Shown: piece after piece, positions 15,529 through 23,520 of the stretch
Numbering within the stretch: position 1 is the stretch's first letter
Layout: the number at the start of each line of letters is the position of its first letter
Origin: an uncultured Clostridia bacterium
GTDB taxonomy: Bacteria > Bacillota_A > Clostridia > TANB77 > CAG-508
Direction: 5' to 3'
Length of the DNA stretch: 32,207 nt
Assembly (NCBI GenBank): GCA_934130705.1
Contig: CAKOYL010000006.1
Span: forward strand, 1 to 32,207
The notes under the pieces: model-generated
Databases searched by the model: none
Seen by the model: only the letters and a program-made list of their open reading frames with translations
Told to the model about the DNA's origin: nothing
Translations under genes and position numbers: made by a program

Positions 15529-16353
15529 TTAATTTTTTTCAAGATTGATAGTATTTCCAAACATAAAATATTCAGGCATCCAACCTAATTTAATTGTACT
15601 AGTATTTTCATTTTTATTCCCATTTTGGGCGATTATAATATCAGTTATATTACTTTTATTTTCTTTATTATAATATGAGTCTCTATATAAAAACCAAATC
15701 TTATCCGCATATTTTAAAATACTTGATGCTGTATTTGTAAAATCAGTTATTACTGGTCTTTTATCCTCTCTTTCTTCTGGTCTTCTAGATAATTGCGATG
15801 TAACAATTACTGGGACATTTAATTTTTCTGCTAATGTTTTCAATTCTTGTAATATCTCATCAATTTCATCATCTCTGCTTAATGCTTTTCTTTTATTAAC
15901 CTGTATAAGTTGAAGATAATCTATTATAATAAGTTCTATATTTTCTTTTTCTTTTAATTCACATGATTTCTTAAAAATATTATCTATTGTTTGTGGTGCA
16001 GTTACATCTATAAAGATAGGAGCATCTTTCAATGAATTTACACCATAAGAAATTCTATCCCAATCATCATCTGTAAATTTTGGTTTTAGTATTTGACCTT
16101 TTTGATATTGGTCATATGTTTTAAATTTATCTGCTTCAACCATTGATGTTCTTATAATTAATTTATTAACTATATTTTCCATATTTTCTTCAAGGCTAAA
16201 AAATGCAACGGATTTCTTGTCCTTAATTGCTACATTGCCTAATATATTTAGAGCCAGAGTTGTTTTACCCATTGCAGGTCTTGATGCTATTATAATTAAG
16301 TCTCCCCCTTTTATTTTTATATTATTATCTAAATTATGAAATCCTGTTTTCAT
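15529..16353 (-). CDS. DnaB-like helicase core, C-terminal RecA domain only
   Basis: A 274-residue protein equal to the DnaB C-terminal motor. It has Walker A SRPAMGKTT (24-32), SLEEN (53-57), Walker B IIIDYLQLI (142-150), and the VTSQLSRRPEER segment followed by DKRP. The N-terminal primase-binding domain is absent. The arginine-finger region usually reading SDLR-SG-IEQDAD is ITDFTNTASSILKYAD here, and the KxRxG loop is IAQNGNKN, so trans-acting arginines appear lost. ATP binding is likely; ring helicase activity is doubtful. The RBS AGGAGG lies before ATG. It heads a four-gene operon with a clear promoter. It starts MKT-F--LDN-I like the 427-residue ATPase, its paralog. Confidence 0.88.
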   Translation of the reverse strand: MKTGFHNLDNNIKIKGGDLIIIASRPAMGKTTLALNILGNVAIKDKKSVAFFSLEENMENIVNKLIIRTSMVEADKFKTYDQYQKGQILKPKFTDDDWDRISYGVNSLKDAPIFIDVTAPQTIDNIFKKSCELKEKENIELIIIDYLQLIQVNKRKALSRDDEIDEILQELKTLAEKLNVPVIVTSQLSRRPEEREDKRPVITDFTNTASSILKYADKIWFLYRDSYYNKENKSNITDIIIAQNGNKNENTSTIKLGWMPEYFMFGNTINLEKN

Positions 16354-16398
16354 TTTTATTACCTCCTATATTCATTTGACTTATTATATTTTTAATGA

Positions 16399-16446
16399 AT
16401 TATATATTTCTGAGATTAATAGTTCAATGTTGTTGGTCATATAATG
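16399..16446 (-). promoter_or_regulatory. Promoter of the replication-like operon with upstream CATTAYATGACCA motif
   Basis: -35 TTGAAC (16422-16427), 17 bp, -10 TATAAT (16399-16404). Six bases upstream of the -35 is CATTATATGACCA (16434-16446, minus strand). The same motif, with one difference, lies at the same distance from a -35-like hexamer at 17880-17892. An activator or repressor site for both ATPase promoters is likely, and the nearby WYL protein is the obvious candidate. Confidence 0.7.
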
Positions 16447-16460
16447 CTATTTGATTTAAA

Positions 16461-16496
16461 AAATAGTCTTGGATTAATCCAAAACTATTTTTTTAA
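16461..16496. terminator. Intrinsic terminator after the 427-residue ATPase gene
   Basis: AAATAGT (16461-16467) and TTGGA (16469-16473) pair with TCCAA (16478-16482) and ACTATTT (16484-16490) around TTAA, with one internal mismatch. T-runs follow on both strands. It separates the two ATPase genes into different transcription units. Confidence 0.75.
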
Positions 16497-16523
16497 TTCT
16501 TTTTATATTATTAATTATTTTTT

Positions 16524-17807
16524 CTAAAAAAAGATGGTATCATCATCATCTTGTCCAAATTTTTCAGGTAAAGAAAAGAATCCTATACCATAGAAATCTG
16601 AAATGTATATGCATTTTTTCTTGATTCCTGTATTTGATATTCTTTTGCTTATATCGTAAACAAATTCTTTTATTTTGTCAGCTAATTCATAAGTATATAT
16701 AATAAATATTACAGCTTCAACATCTTTGAATGTTTCAATATATTCTTCTAGGTTATTATCAATTAGCTGTTCTATAACAATACTTTCAAAAAAATCACAA
16801 ATTTTATATTTTTTGTTTTGCTTTTTAAATTCTTTCTCAATAATTTCCGTAATATCACAAATATCAAATTCATTAGGATTTAAAAGAATTTGATTGTTAT
16901 TTTCAATTTTTTTAAATAATTGTCTTTTTCTTGATTTAAATTCTTCCTGTTCATAAGTCAATTCTTTATTAGGTATATTTAAATATTGAAAATTATAGTC
17001 ATTATACATCAGTTTTATCTTATCTATTTCTTTGCTATTTTTCTTTGAAATATATATTTCTGCAGTCTTATGTTGATCATAAGTATCATATTTTTTTCTA
17101 TTCATTATCATAAATACATCTGCCAGTTTTGTATATTCATCTTTAAAATAATTTGATAGTTTAAAGTTATCTTTTCCAAAGTATTCTAAATCATCTGCTA
17201 TTAAAATAGTAATATTAAATACAGCGCAAAGTTGTTTTAATATTTCCATACTATGTTTTAGTTCATCACTTTCATCAAACATCTGATTTTTATCATACTG
17301 TATAAGTTTTATGTTGTCTAATATAACAACTTTAATATGTTCTTTTTCTACGTATTCTCTAATGTATTGTACTATTTCATTAATTGTAATGGGCATTTCA
17401 TCCCTTACAATTAATTTTGATTGTTTTAAATCCTCTATTGCAGCATACAGTTCAAGATATGATTCTTTATTTAAAATTTCTCCTAAATATGGGCTTCTTA
17501 TCCTTCTTAATTCATCAGCTGTTACCATTGATTCTTTTAAAATAATTTTATCTGATATGCAAAAATTATTTGGTAAATCTTTTATTTGCTTTGTGAATTC
17601 ATCATAATTTAATTCTTTCATGTCAGTTCTAATATAATTTTCTTCTAGTGAAAAAAATAATACTGGTATATCTTGATGTAATGATAAATTTGCAGCAATA
17701 TTAGTTAAAAGTGTTGTTTTTCCAACTCCTTTTACTCCTCCTAATAAAATTAATTTTGGTTCGTCTATATTAATATAATTATCTAATTCATAAAACTCTG
17801 TTTTCAT
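16524..17807 (-). CDS. Divergent DnaB/RecA-like ATPase with SSB-like C-terminal tip
   Basis: Residues 1-260 form a RecA-fold core paralogous to the 274-residue neighbour: Walker A GGVKGVGKTT (23-32), the shared FFSLEEN, and Walker B VVILDNIKLIQ (160-170), where the usual DYLQLI reads DNIKLI. The region equivalent to SQLSRR is replaced by IADDLEYFG, so hydrolysis or DNA contact may differ. A ~160-residue C-terminal part matches no family I know and ends GQDDDDTIFF. That acidic-then-hydrophobic end resembles the SSB tip (DDDIPF/DDDLPF) that recruits repair and replication enzymes. The gene has its own promoter and terminator. It could be a non-motor partner of the 274-residue ATPase. Confidence 0.8.
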   Translation of the reverse strand: MKTEFYELDNYINIDEPKLILLGGVKGVGKTTLLTNIAANLSLHQDIPVLFFSLEENYIRTDMKELNYDEFTKQIKDLPNNFCISDKIILKESMVTADELRRIRSPYLGEILNKESYLELYAAIEDLKQSKLIVRDEMPITINEIVQYIREYVEKEHIKVVILDNIKLIQYDKNQMFDESDELKHSMEILKQLCAVFNITILIADDLEYFGKDNFKLSNYFKDEYTKLADVFMIMNRKKYDTYDQHKTAEIYISKKNSKEIDKIKLMYNDYNFQYLNIPNKELTYEQEEFKSRKRQLFKKIENNNQILLNPNEFDICDITEIIEKEFKKQNKKYKICDFFESIVIEQLIDNNLEEYIETFKDVEAVIFIIYTYELADKIKEFVYDISKRISNTGIKKKCIYISDFYGIGFFSLPEKFGQDDDDTIFF

Positions 17808-17845
17808 TTTTTCTCCTACAATTTTATAACATTTTTTATATATTT

Positions 17846-17892
17846 ATTTTACATTAATATTTATTTTTATACATAGGGCTGGTCATGTAATG
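17846..17892 (-). promoter_or_regulatory. Candidate promoter of the 427-residue ATPase with CATTACATGACCA motif
   Basis: TGTATA (17868-17873), 16 bp, TAAAAT (17846-17851). CATTACATGACCA (17880-17892, minus strand) lies six bases upstream of the -35, as at 16434-16446. The -35 is poor, which fits a promoter needing an activator. CATTA is repeated once more just upstream. Confidence 0.5.
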
Positions 17893-17985
17893 TAATGTTT
17901 GAAAAATATATAAAATACTTTTTTTATTTTATTTAAAGATTTAATATATAATAAAAATCATTCTCGATAAAAATTTATATAAAAA

Positions 17986-18020
17986 GAGAGTATCAACCTG
18001 ACAACTGATTTGATACTCTC
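17986..18020 (-). terminator. Intrinsic terminator after the WYL regulator
   Basis: A perfect 11-bp stem GAGAGTATCAA (17986-17996) / TTGATACTCTC (18010-18020), followed on the minus strand by TTTTTATAT. It ends the transcript carrying the acidic-protein and WYL genes. The rest of the 298-bp gap holds only the next gene's promoter. Confidence 0.85.
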
Positions 18021-18105
18021 TTAAAAATTTAATAAGTCTGTTTTCGTGGTATAAAGATGCTTAAACTCTTCTAAAAATTCACATAAGTCAAGCAAAACAT
18101 AAAAA

Positions 18106-19101
18106 TTAATCTTGATATCTCTTATTAGCTTTTTCAATGATGTCTTTCATTTCATTTCTTAAACTAATTGGTCTTCTTACTTCAACTAAGTCAATGTTTC
18201 TCATTGCCCACATTTTAAATCCCATTATGTTTGTATCAACAATTAATTTAAAATGTTCGTCATCCTTAGGTATTTTTTCAATGGTAACGTTTCTTCCAAA
18301 TATATCAAACACTGCATTTAAAAGACACATTCCGCAGATTGCTTCGACTTCTTCTTTTTTTCCGCCAAACATTTCAACTGTTGATTCGGCAAAATCTTCT
18401 ATTTGTTCTTTTGTTTTCTTTATTAATATCTTTTCTTTCAGCTTTTCTACATTTTTCATTCTGTCTAATCTATAATGATAAAATTTTTCTTGTCCATCTT
18501 TTATTCCTATAAGATAAAATTCTTGTTTATTATATACTATTGCATATGGTGAAACTATTGGAGTACTTACTATCTGCTTTTCCAACTTATTTGTTATTTC
18601 GTATTTCCAATATTCAAATTTTATCTTATTATTGTTGAAAATACTATCTGAAATATCTTCAATATTTTTTATTACTTCAGCGTTTTCTGTTTTACCATTA
18701 TTAGCATATACATGGTAATCTTTCAGTTTAGCATTTTCATAGACATTCTGCATATTTTTACATTTTTTTATTATTTCATTTGATATGCTTGGAACAATAT
18801 AATTAGCATAACTAAAATTATCTATAATAGCTCTTATTTCTCCTGGTTCAAAATCAGTTTCAGGATCTCTATTTATATAATATCCTTTTCCGTTTTCTTC
18901 TCTAGTACTAATATCATAATCTAGTTTATATTTTAGTAGATTGATATTTCTTCTTATTGTTCTTGAATCTATTTCTACATTATATTCTTCTTTTATTTTA
19001 TTACCGATTTCTGTTGCTGACAATTTATGTTCTTCATCACTATATTTTTTTAATACATTTAATATATATAAAATATTTCCATTCTTTTCGTATAATTCCA
19101 T
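18106..19101 (-). CDS. WYL-domain transcriptional regulator
   Basis: A 331-residue protein with an N-terminal winged helix-turn-helix (about 5-70, LSATEIGNKI with DSRTIRRNINLL as recognition helix), a WYL domain (about 150-225, with VSPYAIVYNKQEFYLIGI and FYHYRLDRMKNV) and a C-terminal extension. WYL proteins sense ligands, possibly nucleic acids, and often control phage-defence or DNA-damage genes. It lies directly upstream of the ATPase/PolC-like cassette, and its 5' end recurs in the scar at 10332-10396. Both facts tie it to the cassette. It follows the acidic-protein gene by 16 nt, so it probably shares that promoter. Confidence 0.9.
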   Translation of the reverse strand: MELYEKNGNILYILNVLKKYSDEEHKLSATEIGNKIKEEYNVEIDSRTIRRNINLLKYKLDYDISTREENGKGYYINRDPETDFEPGEIRAIIDNFSYANYIVPSISNEIIKKCKNMQNVYENAKLKDYHVYANNGKTENAEVIKNIEDISDSIFNNNKIKFEYWKYEITNKLEKQIVSTPIVSPYAIVYNKQEFYLIGIKDGQEKFYHYRLDRMKNVEKLKEKILIKKTKEQIEDFAESTVEMFGGKKEEVEAICGMCLLNAVFDIFGRNVTIEKIPKDDEHFKLIVDTNIMGFKMWAMRNIDLVEVRRPISLRNEMKDIIEKANKRYQD

Positions 19102-19117
19102 TTTTTCTCCATTTTAA

Positions 19118-20953
19118 TTATTTTTTATCTTTAAATAATTTGTTGAATATGCTTTTTGAACTTTTTTCTTTTTCCTTTTCTATTATGTTAGACATTCTTT
19201 TTTTCATTTTTGTTTCTTTTTCATCATCATCTAGCTCATAATTGTATTTATAAACATTGTCATATTCAGAATCATATTCATCGTCATCTTCTTCTAAGTC
19301 ATCATCATAGTAGTATTCGTCGTCATCGTCATCTTCTTCATCAGTAAATGAGTTATTTTTTTGCTGGTTATTATTTTCTATTTTTTCTTTAAAATTCTTT
19401 TTGTAATCTTCATAAAACTCATCATCAGACTGTTCTTCTTGTTCGTCATTATCTTCTTCGTCATCATCATAATAATAATCATCTTCCAACTCTTTATTAT
19501 AATAATCGTTTTTTTCGTCTATTTCTTCATAGTCATCTATATCTTCTTCATCTTCATCATTTTCATTGTCTTCATCTTTACTATAAAAATCGTCCTCATA
19601 CTCATCTACTTTTTTTCTAGATTCAACGTCATTATTTTTCATCCTACTTGCTACATTTTTTTTGCTTAGTGGAAAACTATAATTAAATATGTCTTCGTCT
19701 TCGTTTTCATCCTCTTCTTCAAATTCATCATTTTCTTCTATTTTTTCAGTTTCTTCTAATTCTTCTAACTTATATTCTGATAAATCTTTTTCGAATTTTG
19801 TGCTTACTTCACTTTGAAATACTTCATATATATTTTTTATTCCATCAATTCTCCAATAATTTGAATTAATTATTGTTCCAGCACGAAGTTTTATATGATT
19901 AATTTCTTGTTCAAAGTTTCTCTCTTTTTCTTCAATTTTCTTTAGATATTCTTTATTATATAATTCATTATAACTTTTATTTGTAGCTTTTCCTGATATT
20001 TCTTTTAGAATTAATTGATATAAATTATTAAATTGTTCAATATCTAAGTCAAATTTTTCACATGCTTCTTCCATCATGCTTTTATGTACTTTAGCTCCAT
20101 TTATTGCAGTCATTCTTTCATTATCTAAAAAGCTTACTATGTATTCTTTTTCTGCTTTTAAAAATTCTAATTTAACACTTGTATCTCTTAGTGTTTTCTT
20201 ATATTTTTCTAATTTTATGTCATCTTCATCAATTTCATTTATTAGCTTTCTTAATCTATCAAATGCTACAACATAACATTCTGCTTCTTTTTGTGCAATT
20301 TCAACTCTCACGTCTATTGCTTTTTTTAGTACTTGTTCATTAAACCCTACCTTTTCGTCTTTACCATTATTTATCATCACTAATAAAATTTTGTTTTTTC
20401 CTTCCTCATTTTCTTCTGAAGTCACAAACATTTTTAGTTGTTTTATTCTACGTAAATCAGCTTCTTCTATTTGTTTTTTTATTTTTTCAACTAATTGAAT
20501 ATGATTTTTTTCTTCTAATCTTCTTGCTTTTGAACATTTATTTCTTTCTTTTTGTTTTACATTAAATTCACTTAAAAATTCTATAAAATTTTCTTTTAGT
20601 TCTTCTAATCTTTTATTGTTTTTGTCAACTGTTTGCTCTATCTTTTCTAATTTTGACTCGAGAAGTTCCGGTGTTTCATCTAAGTCCTCAAATAATTTAT
20701 TTCTTTCTTCTTCAACTTTTATATTGGATTGATATAATTTCTTTTGTTCTTGCTGAATGCCTCTTATTTCATTAGCAACTTTATCAAATTCATCTATTAC
20801 TGCTTCTTCCTCTTGTATGATTTGTTGGTATTTTTGTACTTCTTCGATTATTTCTTTATAATTACTATATGTTGTCTTTAGATTATTTTTTTCATTAAAG
20901 CCAAATAGTGTATGAAAATATCTTTCTAATACAATGGCACTTCTCTCATACAT
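19118..20953 (-). CDS. Coiled-coil protein with long acidic low-complexity C-terminal region
   Basis: A 611-residue protein. Residues about 20-165 and 235-360 are rich in heptad-like E/K/L patterns, predicting long coiled coils around a small central part (FVTSEENEEGKNKILLVMINNG). From about 400 to 585 the chain is dominated by Asp, Glu and Tyr with runs such as EEDDDDDEYYYDDD. It ends in a basic helix and KSIFNKLFKDKK. No signal peptide or membrane segment is present. I recognise no family. The gene has a strong RBS (GGGGGAGG) and promoter. It is probably cytoplasmic, with a scaffolding or nucleic-acid-mimic role as speculation. The repetitive GAA/GAT codons could be prone to slippage. Confidence 0.75.
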   Translation of the reverse strand: MYERSAIVLERYFHTLFGFNEKNNLKTTYSNYKEIIEEVQKYQQIIQEEEAVIDEFDKVANEIRGIQQEQKKLYQSNIKVEEERNKLFEDLDETPELLESKLEKIEQTVDKNNKRLEELKENFIEFLSEFNVKQKERNKCSKARRLEEKNHIQLVEKIKKQIEEADLRRIKQLKMFVTSEENEEGKNKILLVMINNGKDEKVGFNEQVLKKAIDVRVEIAQKEAECYVVAFDRLRKLINEIDEDDIKLEKYKKTLRDTSVKLEFLKAEKEYIVSFLDNERMTAINGAKVHKSMMEEACEKFDLDIEQFNNLYQLILKEISGKATNKSYNELYNKEYLKKIEEKERNFEQEINHIKLRAGTIINSNYWRIDGIKNIYEVFQSEVSTKFEKDLSEYKLEELEETEKIEENDEFEEEDENEDEDIFNYSFPLSKKNVASRMKNNDVESRKKVDEYEDDFYSKDEDNENDEDEEDIDDYEEIDEKNDYYNKELEDDYYYDDDEEDNDEQEEQSDDEFYEDYKKNFKEKIENNNQQKNNSFTDEEDDDDDEYYYDDDLEEDDDEYDSEYDNVYKYNYELDDDEKETKMKKRMSNIIEKEKEKSSKSIFNKLFKDKK

Positions 20954-20989
20954 GTTATATCCTCCCCCGAGTTTTTATTGTTCGAGGTT

Positions 20990-21018
20990 ATTTTATCACT
21001 TTTGCTTTAAAATAGCAA
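20990..21018 (-). promoter_or_regulatory. Promoter of the coiled-coil/WYL operon
   Basis: -35 TTGCTA (21013-21018), 17 bp, -10 TAAAAT (20990-20995), preceded by TGA as an extended -10. It shares CAAAAGTGATAAAATA with the CYTH promoter. Confidence 0.6.
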
Positions 21019-21025
21019 GATTTTT

Positions 21026-21547
21026 CTATTTTTTTACTATTCTCTCCGGTACTCCAACAACAGTTACATTATCAGGTATATCATGTAATACAACAGCATT
21101 CGCTCCTATTTTTACATTATTTCCTATTTTTATTGGACCTAAAACTTTTGCTCCAGATCCAACCATTACATTATTCCCTATATCAGGATGTCTTTTATAC
21201 TTATCTTTTCCTGTTCCTCCTAATGTACTATTATGATATATTGTGCAATCATTTCCTATTGTTGCTGTTTCTCCTATTACAACTCCCATTCCATGATCAA
21301 TTAATAGTCTTTTTCCAATTTTGGCACCTGGATGAATCTCAATTCCTGTAAGATGTCTTGATATTTGTGAAATTAATCTTGCTATAAAATACATCTTTTT
21401 TGTGTAAAAAAAATGAGCTATTCTATGGAAAAATATTGCGTGAAATCCTGGATAAAGAATTATTGCTTCCAATACATTTCTACAAGCTGGATCTTTTTCT
21501 TTTATATTTTTAGCATCTTCATATAATTGTTTTAAACAATTTTTCAT
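21026..21547 (-). CDS. cysE: Serine O-acetyltransferase
   Basis: A 173-residue trimeric left-handed beta-helix enzyme that acetylates serine with acetyl-CoA, the first step of cysteine synthesis. It shows the CysE helical N-terminus ([16 protein letters not shown], then FHRIAHFFY) and active-site region [19 protein letters not shown], followed by hexapeptide repeats ([29 protein letters not shown]). Length fits the short clostridial form. The ATG at 21547 is chosen because AGGTG sits 6 nt upstream; the upstream GTG lies within that SD. No cysK or T-box is nearby. Confidence 0.93.
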   Translation of the reverse strand: MKNCLKQLYEDAKNIKEKDPACRNVLEAIILYPGFHAIFFHRIAHFFYTKKMYFIARLISQISRHLTGIEIHPGAKIGKRLLIDHGMGVVIGETATIGNDCTIYHNSTLGGTGKDKYKRHPDIGNNVMVGSGAKVLGPIKIGNNVKIGANAVVLHDIPDNVTVVGVPERIVKK

Positions 21548-21594
21548 AAGCATCACCTATTTTATTATATGCTTTATTTGATATTATTGTTTTT

Positions 21595-22362
21595 CTATTT
21601 TCCTAAAAAGATTTGTACATATACTTTTCCATATTTCGAACTACTTACCACTCCTATTCCAGTATAATTAAATGAACTATTTAAAATATTAGCTTTATGT
21701 CCTGAAGAATTCATCCACGCCGTCACCGCTGCACTATTGCTTGAGTTTCCTGCTATATTTTCTCCTGCCGTTTTATATGATATTTTAAAACTACTTAACA
21801 TTTGAAATGGTGATCCATATGTTGGTGAATTATGTGAAAAATAGTTATTGTCTACCCTATCTTGTGCCTTTATTCTTGCCACTCTTAATGTTTCTGTCTC
21901 TAATTTTAAAGCTGATAATCCATTTTGTGTTCTTTGTTTATTTATTAAATCAAATACTTCTTTTTCATCAGTTGTCATTGATGTAATAGTGCTATTTGAA
22001 TTACTACTAGAATTATTGCTAGAATTATTATTTGAATTATTAGAATTTGGGTATATTGCCTTTACATATTTTTTATTAACCGCTCCAACATAATCTCCTT
22101 CTACTTGAACTATATACCATTCTCCAACTCCTGCAAAAACTCGTATATATTCATTTTTCTTTACTGTCGCTACTATTCCATAGTTAGTTCCTGGGCCACT
22201 TCTTACATTTAATGTGGTTGCTGTTACAAGTCCAGTTGAAAAATCAACTTTATAATAATGTTGCATACCAAAAGAATTTGTAAATATACAAATTATCATT
22301 GTAAATAATAGTAATGCACTTGCCTTAAAAACTGTCTTTTTTCTTATTGAAATAATTTTCAT
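21595..22362 (-). CDS. Secreted SH3b-CAP (SCP/PR1) domain protein
   Basis: A 255-residue exported protein. It has an N-terminal signal/anchor (positive MKIISIRKK then a hydrophobic stretch to about 33), a bacterial SH3b domain (about 45-102, TTLNVRSGPGTNYG to YVKAIY), a Ser/Asn-rich linker (about 105-125) and a CAP domain (about 130-255, with LINKQRTQNGL, FSHNSP, AGENIAG and GHKANIL). This layout is common in Clostridia, including spore-coat-like and cell-wall proteins. The role is probably surface or wall associated; no catalytic activity is assigned. RBS AAGGAG before ATG. Confidence 0.9.
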   Translation of the reverse strand: MKIISIRKKTVFKASALLLFTMIICIFTNSFGMQHYYKVDFSTGLVTATTLNVRSGPGTNYGIVATVKKNEYIRVFAGVGEWYIVQVEGDYVGAVNKKYVKAIYPNSNNSNNNSSNNSSSNSNSTITSMTTDEKEVFDLINKQRTQNGLSALKLETETLRVARIKAQDRVDNNYFSHNSPTYGSPFQMLSSFKISYKTAGENIAGNSSNSAAVTAWMNSSGHKANILNSSFNYTGIGVVSSSKYGKVYVQIFLGK

Positions 22363-22382
22363 ACAAAATATCTCCTTTTATT

Positions 22383-22625
22383 TTATTTACTATTATTTAT
22401 ACGATATTCTTGTCTAATATTACCATTTTCTATATGAATAAATCTTATTTTCGAGTAATTATATTCCACTATTGGCTTATAATACGAATCATAAGTATGT
22501 GATGCAATATATATTTGATTTAAATCTTTTTCTAATGGTCCTACTGATTTATTTGTTATTAAAAAATTATATAAAAATTCAACCCCTGTCTAAGATAGCA
22601 ATTTTCTGTTGTATGATATATTCAT
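22383..22625 (-). pseudogene. Degraded ORF of unknown family
   Basis: From an ATG at 22625 the frame is interrupted by TAG (22590-22592), then continues as about 68 convincing codons (TGVEFLYNFLITNK to a TAA at 22383). The second part includes LNQIYIASHTYDSYY and HIENGNIRQEYRI, which look like real protein. No RBS precedes the ATG. It is most simply the 3' remnant of a decayed gene; I cannot name the family. Confidence 0.5.
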
Positions 22626-22675
22626 TATATTAATTTTAGGAATATTTGCTAATCACAACGCTGTTTTTATATGCC

Positions 22676-22703
22676 AAAAGAGCATGTAAAAACATGCTCT
22701 TTT
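22676..22703. terminator. Intrinsic terminator after the 97-residue gene
   Basis: AAAAGAGCATGT (22676-22687) pairs perfectly with ACATGCTCTTTT (22692-22703). It lies just after the stop at 22710 on the minus strand. Confidence 0.75.
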
Positions 22704-22709
22704 GCTTTC

Positions 22710-23003
22710 TTAAATTTCCCGGACTTCTCCTGGTTTTCCCTCTTTGGAATTTTCCCAGGATATTTCAGTCCATGAATCATTCATATTTACGCCTCTATAA
22801 ATACAAACATCAAATCCTTTTTCTGCAAGTACTTCAGCAATCTCTTTGTAAAGGATTACCTTATCCAAAAATAGTCCTGTTTTATCTGACGTATATGCAG
22901 CGTTTAATTTTCCTCTTACCATGTCGGCTTGATTAGAAACTGTATCCTGTCTTATCTTATCAGCTGGGCTTAATCTACTAAATTGTTTTCTGATTTCTTC
23001 CAT
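22710..23003 (-). CDS. Small hypothetical protein, 97 residues
   Basis: Starts MEEIRKQFSRLSPADKIR at 23003, with AGGAGG 7 nt upstream; an in-frame ATG at 23027 would read through the SD. The middle has LFLDKVILYKEIAEVLAEKGFDVCIYRG, with a likely alpha/beta arrangement. I recognise no family. The DNA is less AT-rich than its surroundings, it has its own strong promoter with a palindromic operator, and it is closed by a terminator. That gives a self-contained cassette, possibly acquired. Confidence 0.65.
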   Translation of the reverse strand: MEEIRKQFSRLSPADKIRQDTVSNQADMVRGKLNAAYTSDKTGLFLDKVILYKEIAEVLAEKGFDVCIYRGVNMNDSWTEISWENSKEGKPGEVREI

Positions 23004-23055
23004 AATTTTCCTCCTGCCAGTCGGCATATTTAGATAAATTGCAAGTTACATTTTC

Positions 23056-23084
23056 ATAATAGCATATTTTATGCATTATGTCAA
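23056..23084 (-). promoter_or_regulatory. Strong promoter with palindromic operator for the 97-residue gene
   Basis: Consensus -35 TTGACA (23079-23084), 17 bp, -10 TATTAT (23056-23061). The palindrome GCATA-TTT-TATGC (23062-23074, plus-strand reading) fills the spacer, ideal for a repressor. It lies right after the RusA gene stop. Confidence 0.75.
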
Positions 23085-23088
23085 TTTT

Positions 23089-23499
23089 CTAGTACTCTTC
23101 TATTTTTATTTGTAATTTTTCTTCTATTCCATAAATCTTTTCAACTTCTAATTTTGTTATTTGAGTATCATCCTTAAATGCAAATTTATTCATTGCATCT
23201 AAGACTATTTTTACTATATTATCTATATCTGGTTTTTTAGTTGGACTTATTATATTATTTAACATATTTTCTTTATCACTCTTTTTTGTACTTTTTGGAA
23301 CTTCAAAATATGCTGTAATAGTTACTTTTGCTCTTCCAACAATTTCTTTAAAACGTGGGTATTTTAATAAAAAATATTGTTCTACTAAACATTCATAATC
23401 TTTTGTTTTTGTTGGTGTGTATACTATTCCTGTATATGAATTTACCCTTGGTCTTCCTTTTCCTGTTATTTTGCCTGGTACCTCGAATTCGTATGTCAT
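23089..23499 (-). CDS. RusA-family Holliday junction resolvase
   Basis: A 136-residue endonuclease of the RusA family, which cuts four-way junctions as a dimer. Features are the N-terminal GKGRPR, the basic KKPDIDNIVKIVLDAMN motif with catalytic aspartates, and KDDTQITKLEVEK with the third acidic residue. RusA genes are typical of prophages, but no other phage gene is nearby, so this is a stand-alone or domesticated copy. AAGGAG lies before ATG. It follows the glucosaminidase-like gene by about 21 nt. Confidence 0.9.
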   Translation of the reverse strand: MTYEFEVPGKITGKGRPRVNSYTGIVYTPTKTKDYECLVEQYFLLKYPRFKEIVGRAKVTITAYFEVPKSTKKSDKENMLNNIISPTKKPDIDNIVKIVLDAMNKFAFKDDTQITKLEVEKIYGIEEKLQIKIEEY

Positions 23500-23520
23500 T
23501 ATATTCTCCTTTTTCTTGCA

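Noticed and set aside
19361..19669. Plus-strand ORF of 102 codons rich in Ile, Phe and Val
   Set aside because: It is the complement of the acidic Asp/Glu repeat region of the minus-strand gene, has no RBS, and looks like a membrane protein only by composition.
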